From: Brassica napus
Taxonomy: Eukaryota > Streptophyta > Magnoliopsida > Brassicales > Brassicaceae
Reading direction: 5' to 3'
Length of the DNA: 64,000 bases
NCBI RefSeq assembly: GCF_020379485.1
Contig: NC_063436.1
Span: 15,765,389 to 15,829,388, forward strand
Every line of letters starts with the position of its first letter. Position 1 is the first letter of the stretch. Below the pieces are notes generated by a model that saw only the letters and a list, made by a program, of their open reading frames with translations, was not told the DNA's origin and ran no database searches. Both the position numbers and the translations under genes were made by a program. Below are positions 32,620 to 43,204 of this stretch, one piece after another.

Positions 32620-32848
32620 TCTATACTATACTAAAAGGAGAATAACTTGAAAGGAGAGGCTGTCCACATCAGCAAAGAAAATCAGCCAACCATATGTTTT
32701 CAAATTGCCATGTCATATTCCTTTGCAAAATAAAAATAAACTTTGATTATTGATTTATTCAACCATAGCCGACGTATACGATGCTCCTCATTCCTTCGAT
32801 CTCCACTTCGCTGGCTAAAAGAAAACCAAAACGTCAGGTTTTCATTAA
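32620..32848 (+). mobile_element. Helitron 5' terminal segment, first copy
   Basis: Starts TCTATACTATACTAAAAGG after an A, the usual crucifer Helitron 5' end. The first ~150 bp are nearly identical to the start of the next Helitron at 32849. The last ~75 bp are unique. It has no adjacent 3' end; either it is the split end of an outer element or a terminal duplication. Confidence 0.8.
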
Positions 32849-34257
32849 TCTATACTATACTAAAAGGAGAATAACTTGAAAGGAGAGGCTGTCCACATCA
32901 ACAAAGAAAATCAGCCAACCATATGTTTTCAAATTACCATGTCATATTCCTTTGCAAAATAAAACAAAAACTTTGATTATTGATTTATTCAACCATAGCC
33001 GACGTATAAAATAACAAATCAAGATGACTATGAAAAATTAACTGCCCAAACAAATACTAGACAACCCTACATGATAACTAAATGGACATTAACAATCAAT
33101 CAACATCATTAAAAAATATCGAATCTAGAGATATCTTCCTCTCCTTAACTATGTTTGTTGCACTATATATTCTTCTTTTTTAGCCAAATATAATACAGTT
33201 TAATATATATATATATAATACACTTTAATATATATTATACTCTCAAATCTCAATATTGATAAAGTAATTAACATTTACATGCAAGAACACTTACGAAAAA
33301 ATAACTTATTAAGTTAATGTTGTAGAAAAGAGGAACAGATAATAAAAAAAACATACATAACACATTTGTAACAAATTAAAATAAATAAGTCAGCAGTTGG
33401 GTGTACCGCAAAAAAATCTCTACGATTTAAGCCAATTTTAGCATTCTCTTAGAGTGTACTTCATATGATATTTTAAAATAAACAGCATAAAACGTTTAAC
33501 TAACTAAATGAATACATTGTGTTTAATTTGTTAAAAAAAATAAAAAAAATCATATTTATAAATAAAAATTAAAATTCAGTAAAAATAAAATTAAAAATTA
33601 TCTTAAGAGTTACTTTGATGTCTACTCTAAATGTTTTGTAAAATTGATATCAAAATAAATTAAAATAAAGTTATGTCAAAACGTTTGTCAGAACATACAA
33701 GATTTGTATATACTAAATAAAGTAAATAATTAATGAAACTTTGTGGCTTTTGATTAGCTCATTACAAATACTTTTCTGAGAAGTTTTTTAGGATGACCTA
33801 GAATTTGTTTGTTACAAATATAGCATTCAAGGGTCAAAATGACAAAAAGAGATTACATTAAAAGATAAATAGACATTTATACTTCTATGGTTAACTAATA
33901 TTGAATTATGGTTTAAATTAGAGGGGTATGTACATGATTTTTCTTTAAAACAAACTACACAATTTCAACATAAAATTTTTTAGTTTCAGTAATAATTTGG
34001 GATTTCAAGTTAAAATATTGAAAAATCTGAAAAAATAAAAAAATTCGAATTTAAAACTGTATTATTCAAAAATAAAAATTATTATTGTATTTTTATTTAA
34101 ATAATTATTATATTTAAATCTATAAAATAAAGGTAGAATGGTCTTTTACTTCTTTAATGAAACATGTTTTAGTCATGTTCCTCTTTGTGAGTTATTAAAT
34201 CTTAAAAGAGTAATTTGAGAAATTTGCCGTAATTCTTTTAGCTGTTATTTCCAGTCT

Positions 34258-34260
<3 letters not shown>

Positions 34261-34341
<81 letters not shown>
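34261..34341. repeat. Long AT microsatellite
   Basis: About 40 AT units with one G interruption near the end. It abuts a LINE 3' end. Confidence 0.95.
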
Positions 34342-34342
34342 C

Positions 34343-34498
34343 GTTCCAAGGACGCAGAACGAGATTGCGGATTCGTTAGCTAGGAATGCACGTTCTTTTC
34401 ATAGATCCTTATGTTTTATTGGTTGTTCTATTCCGGTCTGGCTTCCCAGACCACCTCAAGTTTGAGTAATAGAATAGCCGTTTGCCATAAAAAAAAAG
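34343..34498 (+). mobile_element. LINE 3' fragment (RNase H end) with A-tail
   Basis: Encodes VPRTQNEIADSLARNARSFH and then CSIPVWLPRPPQV with a stop, the end of the plant LINE RNase H domain (N-x-IAD-x-LA). A-rich tail at 34489-34498. Confidence 0.8.
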
Positions 34499-34785
34499 AT
34501 TAATTTTCCATCATTTATTTATAATGTTATACCAAATAATTTTGTGTAAAGTTCAATTTAGTCACCAATCAATGCATTATGAAATAATTTTCTGTAAAGA
34601 TCAATTTATGTTAGAACATCACCAATCGATGCAATATGAGAAAGTTTTTCAAATCTCGAAAATTTATATTCTGATTTCCGTTATTTTAACTCCATTTTAA
34701 ACTGTTTAATAATTAATAATTAATTTAAGAGTGTAAAATAGTAATGGAAGTATGTTTCTACTCTAACATACAAACAATATTGCAA

Positions 34786-34788
<3 letters not shown>

Positions 34789-34818
<30 letters not shown>
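34789..34818. repeat. AT microsatellite
   Basis: About 15 AT units inside the Helitron. Confidence 0.9.
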
Positions 34819-34821
<3 letters not shown>

Positions 34822-35094
34822 TTTTACACAACAACAATGACTAATAACATCTGCATATTTGAAATACGCATAATCTATCCAAAGTACTTTTACGTAGTTT
34901 CTAAACATGGAATCATTCTCATTGAAATCTTCAGATTTCACATTTTTTTAATAAATTATCATTTAAGAAATAGTAAATACCAAACAAATTTTAATATTGA
35001 AAAACTATAGTTTCAAATTAAATATTATTGAATAATTTTTATTGGTTATCAAACTTTACAGATTTAAGTATTCAAAATGATTACACATTTATGA

Positions 35095-35118
35095 ATATAT
35101 ATATATATATATATATAT
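35095..35118. repeat. AT microsatellite
   Basis: About 12 AT units just left of the hAT insertion. Confidence 0.9.
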
Positions 35119-35137
35119 GAAATGAAGATCATTTACC

Positions 35138-35740
35138 CAGACCCGTCCCTTGCTTAAGGCTGGTGAAGCATAAGCTTTAGGCCACCAAATAATAAAAAAA
35201 AAATGAGGCCACATAGCTTAAGTATGTTTAGGTTTAGGTCAAGTGACTTGACTTATTAGTTGTAAACATCGTTCTTTCTCGTAGGGTAATAGAGATTTTA
35301 TCACTTTTTTGTTTTGATTTATCATTTTGTTTTGTTTGTTTATACTCTTTTTTCACTCTGTTCAACCATATATCTTTTATTCTGCTTTTACATTTCATTC
35401 TTTTTTCATTGTATTTTTTAGTTTGACTAATCGTTTGTATAAGGTTTTAAAATTTCCAACCATTTTCAAAAAATTTACTAGTATATTATCATTACCAAAA
35501 TTAATAAACTTCAAGAGGCCAACATCTTGTTTAACTCATGCATTTAAAGCTTGAAACCAAATATAAGTAACATAAACATCTTTTTAGGGATGATTCACAT
35601 ATTTTATATTGTTGTTTGCTTACAAAAATGTATTAAATTAATTAAACACTATAAACAAAAATATATAGTTAAATATTTAAAATATAAGGCCACATTTAAC
35701 TAAAATGCTTTAAGCCACATAAATTTTAGGGACGGCACTG
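35138..35740. mobile_element. Non-autonomous hAT element, 603 bp, nested in Helitron
   Basis: Ends are CAGACCCGTCCC and GGGACGGCACTG, a 12-bp inverted repeat with two mismatches. The flanks CATTTACC (35130-35137) and CATTTACC (35741-35748) are identical 8-bp target duplications. The subterminal part has GGCCAC and CTTAAGGC/GCTTTAAGCC motifs near both ends. No transposase. The insertion postdates the Helitron around it. Confidence 0.9.
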
Positions 35741-36119
35741 CATTTACCTATTCTTCAAATAATAGTTTAAAAATTAAATCAGATTACTTATAAAGAAATA
35801 TATGAAATATAAATGATAGAAAATATTAAAACATTATTAAATATAGAGTATTTGAAGTTTTAATAAAATTTAACATGATTACTAAAAGATTAATAAATTT
35901 TTTAACTATGTTTAAATCTAAAACATATATTAAAATATAAATTAACAATATTTTGAAGAAAAAACTTATATTTTTCAAAATAATCCTTCTAATTTGTTAA
36001 ATATTATATCAAAACAAATAAGTTATATAATTAAATTTTGCCATCTAAGTTTAATATTAAAAATAAACATGCAAGTTTTATAGATAAACAAACCGCGCGT
36101 AGCGCGGTGATACCTCTAG

Positions 36120-36806
36120 TTAAAATAAATATTCGTGCGGGTGTCCTGATCAAGCTCTAATTTAATATTAAAAATAAAGTTATTCACAATAGAGTTTCTT
36201 ACATCTTTTAAATAAAAAATTATCTATTACTCGATTAATTACAAATTTACAATACAATACCATTAGTCATACTTAGCACAAATTAAATCATATATCTAAA
36301 GTATTCCCTTATGTTAAGACGAATAAATAAAACTTTCTATTATTAACTGTTACGTTCAACACACAAAATTGGCGCATAATAACACAGCTGTATACCATAT
36401 ATATTATTCATACGACAATGTTAATTAAATAATTAGTATAGTTTTATTAACAAGTGGAGCATAAGCATTGAGTGAGTTACCGTCACTGAAAACCCATGAG
36501 ATGGCTAAGGTATGACACCAACACGTCAATGGCGTTTTGTTGATTCACAAAGGTAGCGTTAATAATTGTTTATTTAAAATCATATCTAATTTTGACCCCA
36601 AAAAATTATATTAACCATTATAATCCTACCATATATTTGGTCCAAAAAACCACCTTATATAATATGCCAAGGTATTTAATGTCTACTCTATAAATTTAAA
36701 AGTGTATGTATGGTTCTTGGTCTTTATAAATGTACAGTTTTTTGTTAACCGTAAACACGTAGTTAACCAATATTGTTTAAAATCAATTTTTCTTTAAAAT
36801 AAACAT
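36120..36806. other. Intergenic, AT-rich, with Helitron-like end remnant
   Basis: GTGCGGGTGTCC and CTAA at 36157-36160 followed by T resemble a degenerate Helitron 3' end, possibly of the outer copy that starts at 32620. The remainder has no gene. Confidence 0.35.
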
Positions 36807-36966
36807 GTAGACTACGTGTTTAGGAAATCACACAATTTAAGCTAAGTGCATGGTTATTCCATGCTCCCTATCACACATATTACCACGTAGACTACGTGTT
36901 TAGGAAATCACACAATTTAAGCTAAGTGCATGGTTATTCCATGCTCCCTATCACACATATCACCGC
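36807..36966. repeat. 80-bp tandem duplication
   Basis: Units 36807-36886 and 36887-36966 differ at only two positions near their ends. They lie about 120 bp before the aspartic protease pseudogene start, in its promoter position. Confidence 0.95.
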
Positions 36967-37083
36967 TCACCTATCACTTACTTACCATATCTCACTTAAT
37001 TAACTTATATATAGATCATAATATTATTTACATCTTGCATATCCCTTCATATACAATTCTACATCTTGCAAAGTAAAATCAAA

Positions 37084-37598
37084 ATGCTCTTCATCATACT
37101 CCTTCAAGTCGTTTGTGTCACCTTCGTCACTCCCACCACCTGGGAGTACGTCTCGTCCAAAGCCGAGACAGGACTTAAGTATAGGAACAAGCGGAAGAAA
37201 GATCATCAAGATGAACTCCAAATCATTCCAACCGCAGCTCTGGCGGGCATCTCAGTCGGGGACCCACCGGAGGAAGTACGATTGCACCTAATACGGGCGT
37301 AGAGTTGACCTGGGTTCTCCCCAAGCCCAACACCCTCTACAGTCCGTCAAAGTCATCCTCCTTTTCTCCCATAAGCTGTGAGGGACTGAGAGCTGAGGGA
37401 CTGAGCCCCGTGTTTTTGGTCCGGACGGGCTCAAGAAATAGCCCATGCCGATATAAAGTAGAGCTCGGTGACAGAGCTATATATGAGGGTACAATAGGAA
37501 GGGAAACGTTAACGTATAGGACAGGCTATAGGGGCTTTAGCACCATAGATGACGTTTATTCTGGGGTTGGAGACGAAACTAAGAAGGGGTTCAAGTAA
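37084..37598 (+). pseudogene. Nepenthesin-type (A1) aspartic protease pseudogene, frameshifted at the DTG motif
   Basis: ATG at 37084 opens a signal peptide (MLFIILLQVVCVTFVTPT) and a short pro-region, then ALAGISVGDPPEEVRLHL. One base is missing exactly where the family has D-T/S-G, so the frame stops. Restoring it mentally, the next frame reads ELTWVLPKPNTLYSPSKSSS, then CRYKVELGDRAIYEGTIGRE, which is the flap region and normally YGD or similar. The gene ends near 37598 after about a third of a usual A1 protease. The second catalytic aspartate is absent. Such secreted enzymes act in the apoplast or in development; this copy has no catalytic capacity. Confidence 0.8.
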
Positions 37599-37716
37599 AC
37601 GTCAAAATAAACGTCATCTATGGTGCTAAAGCCCCTAGCCTGTCCTATACGTTAATGTCTCTCTTCCTATTGTACCCTCATATATAGCTCTATCACCGAG
37701 CTCTACTTTATATCGG
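37448..37716. repeat. Inverted duplication of protease fragment (foldback hairpin, ~110-bp arms)
   Basis: The left arm (37448-37560) and right arm (37606-37716) are reverse complements with few mismatches, separated by a 45-bp loop. The arms share CCGATATAAAGTAGAGCTCG and end with GATGACGTTTATT. A transcript through here would fold into a long, nearly perfect stem. The right arm extends further as an antisense copy of protease sequence. Confidence 0.92.
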
Positions 37717-37817
37717 AAAGGTTCTTGGGTGAGATGTCCATAATTCACCATTTTGGGGAAACGTTTTCTATTTGCATAGGGAACTTCAATGAAATGGAAA
37801 AGGGAAAACATTTTCAT
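37606..37817 (-). pseudogene. Second, inverted aspartic protease fragment
   Basis: On the minus strand the frame reads YANRKRFPKMVNYGHLTQEP, then FRYKVELGDRAIYEG and GRETLTYRTG. It overlaps the hairpin's right arm but carries about 30 residues upstream (GHLTQEP) that the left copy lacks. So it is a separate piece of a related protease gene in opposite orientation, not a simple palindrome. Confidence 0.75.
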
Positions 37818-38337
37818 AAATTTGATGTTCTTATTTCTACAAAAGCTAATTTCTTATGCTTTTCTTCTTTTTAGTATCATCTTATTGTAATCGTTCCTTG
37901 AGTGAAATACAACCAGAAATTATCTGTTTCTTTCATTGTGTGGACACTTTGTCTTGCATGTATAAATTGCTACATAAACTTTACGGTAAAGTAAATTTTT
38001 TAGAAACAATGAATTACGTAAAAGGAAAAAAAAACTAGATATTAAATTATTGAGAAGTTAAATGAAACTGATATTTTAAGGTATATAAATTAGATTTCAA
38101 AACATTTGATAGGATCAATTATTTGTCAAAGAGTTGACTTTAGATTATCTGTAGTTTTGAGAAATTGTTTAAATTTTTTCTAAACAAAAATATATTCTAT
38201 TAAAACAGCATAACTTGAGTTTCATTTTGCATGATGAGGTGAAAAACTCCACACACGAAAAAAACACACATTATTTCTGATCTAAAAGATAGTGAAATCA
38301 CCAACAGAAACGGCAAATAAGAAGAACACCCACAACT
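37818..38337. other. Intergenic, AT-rich
   Basis: No supported feature between the protease fragments and the COBRA-like gene. Confidence 0.4.
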
Positions 38338-39331
38338 TCACAGTTCATCATTGTTATTATGAATCTCGTGGAACTTTTTGGTATTGGAGATGGAGAGAAT
38401 GCACGTCGTACTCCAGGTATCTACAAAAAAAAAGGGACATGAACTGACTCGTAAAAGCTTACAAAAGAAAAGGTATGTATATGATGTGCCAACAATTCAG
38501 TGGACTTACTCAGATGAGTATCAATTACTTGCTCCATTGAATCATATTCGAGTTCGTATTCAAATCCTCGTGTGCTCAAAGTTACATCATAAGGGGGCTG
38601 TGCGCGATATCCTCTATTATAATGGCTAACAGAAATCTGAAATGAAGTTGAGCCTTTCGCAATGTCATCTCTTACAAACCGCGGCAGAATCACAGTACCA
38701 CCTATGCAGTTAAGATCAGTTTGTCGCGGTAAGTCCAACGTCACGTTGTTCAAGCAGTACGTGTACGTGCCGATATCAGCGTCCTCACTGAAAGAAACAA
38801 AGCCGTGTTGTGTGCCTTCAGAACCCAAAGTTCCAAATAGTGTTTCCTTTTTTACCCATATCCACGCTAAGTTCCATGGCTGTTCAATTTCGTGATCCAC
38901 CACGTAGCTGGAGATTGTGACATTAGCCGAGTAATTACCATCACTTTCGTTCGTCATATCCCACCTTATATCCACATTCGCGTCTTAACCCCGTTGTGAG
39001 AGACACCAAAAACAAATCATTATACTGTATTGTAATTGCTTCACTACGTATTATCATATGAAAGATTCATTCAGCTATATAGTTTAAGAATAGCAATTTA
39101 ACTTTACCTCTAGGAGCGAGTTTATTCGATTTGACTCGAAATTTGGGATCCCTCATCGAGCCGTGCCTTAATCTAGTCACCGCATAATAACGTTCTTTCA
39201 ACATAAATATCTTAAGATAAGTGACATTTAAAGAAGGATATTCTTTCTCCAACGATAGACCCCATGATGAAGCCACCACCAAGAAAGAGAAAGAGAAAGA
39301 ACACTTTGGTTGTCGAATATGGACTACGCAT
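38338..39331 (-). CDS. Divergent, truncated COBRA-like protein; N-terminus probably disrupted
   Basis: Exon 2 (38510-38983) and exon 3 (38338-38420) join in frame, with the exon 1 end at 39108. Exon 2 reads NVDIRWDMTNESDGNYSANV and WNLAWIWVKKETLFGTLGSE, matching the start of the COBRA domain, then CIGGTVILPRF and STSFQISVSHYN. Exon 3 gives TWSTTCILSIS and a stop, where true COBRA proteins continue with a Cys-rich domain and a GPI signal. A clear signal peptide (MRSPYSTTKVFFLFLFLGGG, ATG 39331) is in a different frame from the exon 1 end (..KLAPR), so a frameshift or unseen intron separates them. COBRA proteins guide cellulose orientation. This may be a decaying copy. Confidence 0.55.
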
Positions 39332-40187
39332 GTTTAGACCCTGTCGTGATGATATCTTGTTGTCTTTGTACATAAGAAGTTCGATCTCACTTTTCTTATT
39401 AGGTTTGATGATGACTATTTCCTAACAGGATAGAGCAAAATATCCGGGACAAGCTTAAAAGTAACAGTTTCTTTTCCAGTAAATATAATTTTGATATCTA
39501 GCGAAAAACTTAATATTTATTAATTATACGCTAATTCTGAGTGTTTTATATATATATATATATATTTTTTTTTTATGTGAAAATAACAAAAAGCCTTGGG
39601 GATAATATTAACCTAACACTTCGTAGTTTATAAACTAAGATACCATATAGTCATAGCATGCTGTGATTCATAAAAAAAAAAAAAAATCTTGAAGCTAATG
39701 AGGCAACACAAGCTTTCGAAGGTTCAAATATTTTCGGTTATGAAACTTGAACATAACAAATAATAAGGACAATGACCATTGTTGGTTTGATAAGGAGAAC
39801 GGTTAATTTCTAATAGAATGAGATACTGAAAAATTGAATTAATAAAGAATGAATTTAATCCTCCATTTTTGAAGTAACACTACCCTATGTATATTACACG
39901 TTAAATCCAAGAGAGGGAGAAATGTTAAAAAAAAAAACACTTGAATAAGAGAAACAAATCATGATGATGATGATACCATCTCACTACTGATCTCATGCAC
40001 AATGTGTCTTTTTGCATTAAGAGTGTGTCTTAACAAAAAAATCAACTCTCTTGGTTTCTCTCTTTTCGCTACAACTTGTTTTAGCTTTGTTTTGCATCTC
40101 GCTTCCTTTGCTCGCACCCACCCTGCTTGGACCGTCTCCATCTCCTATTTACACATATGTGTCAATCTTCTTACTTCCTCTTTGGCT
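39332..40187. other. Intergenic
   Basis: AT-rich with a short AT run near 39547-39567. No gene is supported. Confidence 0.4.
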
Positions 40188-41228
40188 CTACTCATCTAAA
40201 GAATGTTTTGATGAACGGTACAAATCATACGGAGCCCAGAGATGATCAACAATACAAGGCTTTCTTGAATCTAATCTCAACCATGGCTTCCCTTTCCCAC
40301 TCCAATGAAGTAGACTTATCGGACCAGGGTGCAACGTTCTGCATCTCCCTTCAAAGTTATCTCCTCCTAAACCATGCTGGTTCCACCTATGGTTAACCGC
40401 TTTAATATCACCGGCGAATATAAGCAAAAAAGGAGGTAATGAACCCAAATGGTATATCCTCTTCTGCTTCTGAACAGTCATCCACTCCTCTACCTTTTGT
40501 GTATACAACCCTTTCCTCCATTTATCAACGTCCACGACCATCACACCCGTGTTGAAATAGCACGGTCGTTTTCCTTCAAGTACTTTAACAAGTACCGGGT
40601 CCGACCAAAACGTTTTTGTGAAATAGTGTGTGAAGTTTGCGTGGCAGTACTCAGGAGCAGCCACAACTTTACCTTCCATGTCCACGTGCCATAGCTTCTC
40701 TATGTCGTCTACCACGACGAGGTCAGAGTCTAGGTATATGATCCGGTCGACGCTGGGAGGAACTATATCCGCGAGGTAGATCCTCGCGTAATTTAGAGGC
40801 TGGTCTAGGGCTTCCCTGATGGATTTGGAGATTTTGCTGCGGACAAGGTTTGGATCAAACTGATAAATCTTGAAGTTTAGGTAAGGAAAAGTTGATTTGA
40901 TGCTGGAGAAGAGGTCGTTTTCGAAGTGAGCAAGGGAGAGGAAATGAAAAGAGAGGTTTTCAGGGCAAGTTGAATGTTGTAAGAGAGAAAAAACAGCAGC
41001 CATTGTTCCACGGAGGTAGTTTGTGTCAAGAGTCATGGCTATATGAATCTGATCAGCCTCAAGGCATTGGTCACCATTTCTGAAAGCTGGGGCTTCTCTA
41101 AATACAGGAAGGGTTGGAGTAGAAGGCTTGTGAAGAATGACTCCAACACGAACCGCCATTGTGGAGGTTAGGAGGATAAAGGACAGGAGGCCTAGGAGTT
41201 GTGTGTAGGAGAGGCTCCTTGAGGCCAT
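40188..41228 (-). CDS. GATL4: GATL4-like galacturonosyltransferase-like protein (GT8)
   Basis: Intronless, 346 residues, as usual for GATL genes. A signal-type N-terminus ([19 protein letters not shown]) is followed by the GT8 fold: [20 protein letters not shown], the DxD metal/nucleotide-sugar site in [33 protein letters not shown], and [15 protein letters not shown] near the C-terminus. GATL proteins act in the Golgi on pectin or xylan; the exact acceptor for GATL4 is not settled. Position after the F-box gene agrees with At3g06260. No damage is seen. Confidence 0.94.
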   Translation of the reverse strand: MASRSLSYTQLLGLLSFILLTSTMAVRVGVILHKPSTPTLPVFREAPAFRNGDQCLEADQIHIAMTLDTNYLRGTMAAVFSLLQHSTCPENLSFHFLSLAHFENDLFSSIKSTFPYLNFKIYQFDPNLVRSKISKSIREALDQPLNYARIYLADIVPPSVDRIIYLDSDLVVVDDIEKLWHVDMEGKVVAAPEYCHANFTHYFTKTFWSDPVLVKVLEGKRPCYFNTGVMVVDVDKWRKGLYTQKVEEWMTVQKQKRIYHLGSLPPFLLIFAGDIKAVNHRWNQHGLGGDNFEGRCRTLHPGPISLLHWSGKGKPWLRLDSRKPCIVDHLWAPYDLYRSSKHSLDE

Positions 41229-43067
41229 CCTGAACCTAATTCTCAGGTAAACTCTTTAATTATTTTATTTTATTTCTTTTTAAGAAAAGGGTTTAGTTAC
41301 AAATTAAAGAGATGAATAGTTAACAGAGCCATTGTTTAGGGAAGGGGCTAGAATAAAGGGTTTGGGAAGATGATTGTTTTATTAGCAGTTGAAATGTGAG
41401 GAAGAGATTGAAGGTAGGAGGAGTGTTTCCTACGCAATCTTTGTCTCAAAAAAATCTACTTCCTATGATTTAGGAAGAAGACAAGTTTGTTGTCCAATGA
41501 AACAGGTGGGAGTTTTTAGATTTTGTTTCTTCTTTCCTTAGATTCTTATAAACTGGTGCAAGTTTTTTTTGGTGATAAATGTTTTGCTTATTTTTAGGAT
41601 GAGATTTTTTTTTGAGAAATGATTTTTAGGATGAGTTTGTGCTGAATAATTTGTTTTGCTGTCGTTTCTTTCAGTTGATTGCATTTGCGGTTCTAAGATT
41701 AGAATAACAACTTTCTTCTAGAATGTATTGCATATGGTTTTCATGTAGTTTGAGAAGGAGATAAAATGCTCATCTTATGTAGCTCAAAACAGATAGAGCC
41801 TAATGCTTTATCTCTAGGAGATATACTCAGTCCACATTTGAATACTCCGTTCTTCATGCATGCAACCAAGATATTATATACATATGGTCGCATGTCATTC
41901 GCATATAAATATATAAACAAAATCTGTTGAAAATATACATAACTCACAATCTAACGAACTTTTCAACGTAACTGCCTCTACAACTAATTTGCCATTTTAT
42001 CCAAAAATTTAGAAAAGAAATACTTGTTTTGTGTAACAGAATACTTGTTTCTTTATCGATTTACCTCTTTAATAAAATAATTTTCATTCTTAAAAAATTT
42101 ATTTATTCACTGATAGACCCATGTATACATGTACTTTACAAGACAGATTAATACTATCGGGAATGTAATGTCAACACATTATGTAAATTGATTTTATCAC
42201 TATTTGGTTGGTCTGGACTTGGATTTTGGTCTAAATAATTTACATGGAGATCTTAACAAACGATCGGTTTATCCTTAACAATAGTCGAAAAGTATTTAAA
42301 CTCGGAGTAAGCAATGTGATACGCTTTCGAATTAGTCTAACCATGTAGCACTAAGTGTGTTTGGATAGTCGACAGGGTTTTGTCAAAAAAATATGATTTT
42401 AACAACCATGATTACAGTTAGACGAAAATAAATGATTGATAAAGTTGTATATCTGCAACGTAACTCAAAAGCATGGTAAAAAGTAAGACCATGATTAATC
42501 CGGAGTTTTTAGAGTGGAATCATGTTCTAATAGAGAAGTAAAAGTATAATTGTCTACTAGATTTATGGGCCACTAAATCTACTAGGCCCATTAGGCCTTT
42601 TATTAACCGAAACGATATTTTCGCGAAAACTCACCGGGTCGGTTAAAAACGTTACGAAACCCGAACCGTTACAGAGAAAAAAAAAAAGAAACAAGAAAAA
42701 GCATTGATTTTATTTTTCTTGGTAAAAACAAAAAAGATTCAATCAATTTTCTCAAAAAAAAAATCTCTGTCTCTTTTGTGAATTCGTGCGCCGCTGTTCA
42801 GAGAGGCCAAACCCACGCGTGGAAACGACCAAAAGCTCATCTCTTTCTTTCTCTCCCTCTCTCTCTCGTTTTTTCATTCTTTTCTTTGAAACGTCTTCTA
42901 GGGTTTCTCAAATCTTGACTTCTCCAAAGAGAAACGTTGTGAGGCAAACACGAATCAAACAAAAGAAGAATCGAAGGCGAAGAAGAATTCGAACAACCCA
43001 GAAAAGAAAGTTTCGATCTTTCTCTGTTTTGTCCGAATAAGATTCCATCTTTGGCTGCGAATCCAAC
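41229..43067. other. Intergenic between divergent GATL4 and PP2C genes
   Basis: About 1.8 kb. No gene is seen. The last 300 bases are the C/T-rich leader of the PP2C gene. Confidence 0.4.
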
Positions 43068-43148
43068 ATGACATCCGCAAAGCTCAACGCTTTGCCTGAA
43101 TCTAACCAATACCCATCTCTCCCTTTCCCTCAAAATCCCTCCTTTTAG
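43068..43148 (+). promoter_or_regulatory. Upstream ORF (26 codons) in the PP2C leader
   Basis: ATG at 43068 opens MTSAKLNALPESNQYPSLPF and six more codons to TAG, ending 56 bases before the main ATG. It could reduce translation of the main frame. A pyrimidine tract and AG directly precede the main ATG, so splicing of the leader might remove it. Confidence 0.45.
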
Positions 43149-43204
43149 CTCCGTCTCGTTCGCATACTCTGTTTCGTTTGCGTACTCTGTTTTTTTCTTT
43201 CTAG

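Larger units (their letters stand above)
32849..36119 (+). mobile_element. Non-autonomous Helitron (3.27 kb) with nested hAT and LINE fragments
   Basis: The 5' end is TCTATACTATACTAAAAGG at 32849, preceded by A. The 3' end is the hairpin CCGCGC-GTA-GCGCGG (36093-36107), eight bases, and CTAG (36116-36119), followed by T. This fits Helitron A^T insertion. The interior has no Rep-helicase. It is very AT-rich and holds a LINE fragment, two long AT microsatellites and a hAT insertion. Whether one element spans both ends is inferred from matching orientation and the lack of other ends between them. Confidence 0.7.
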
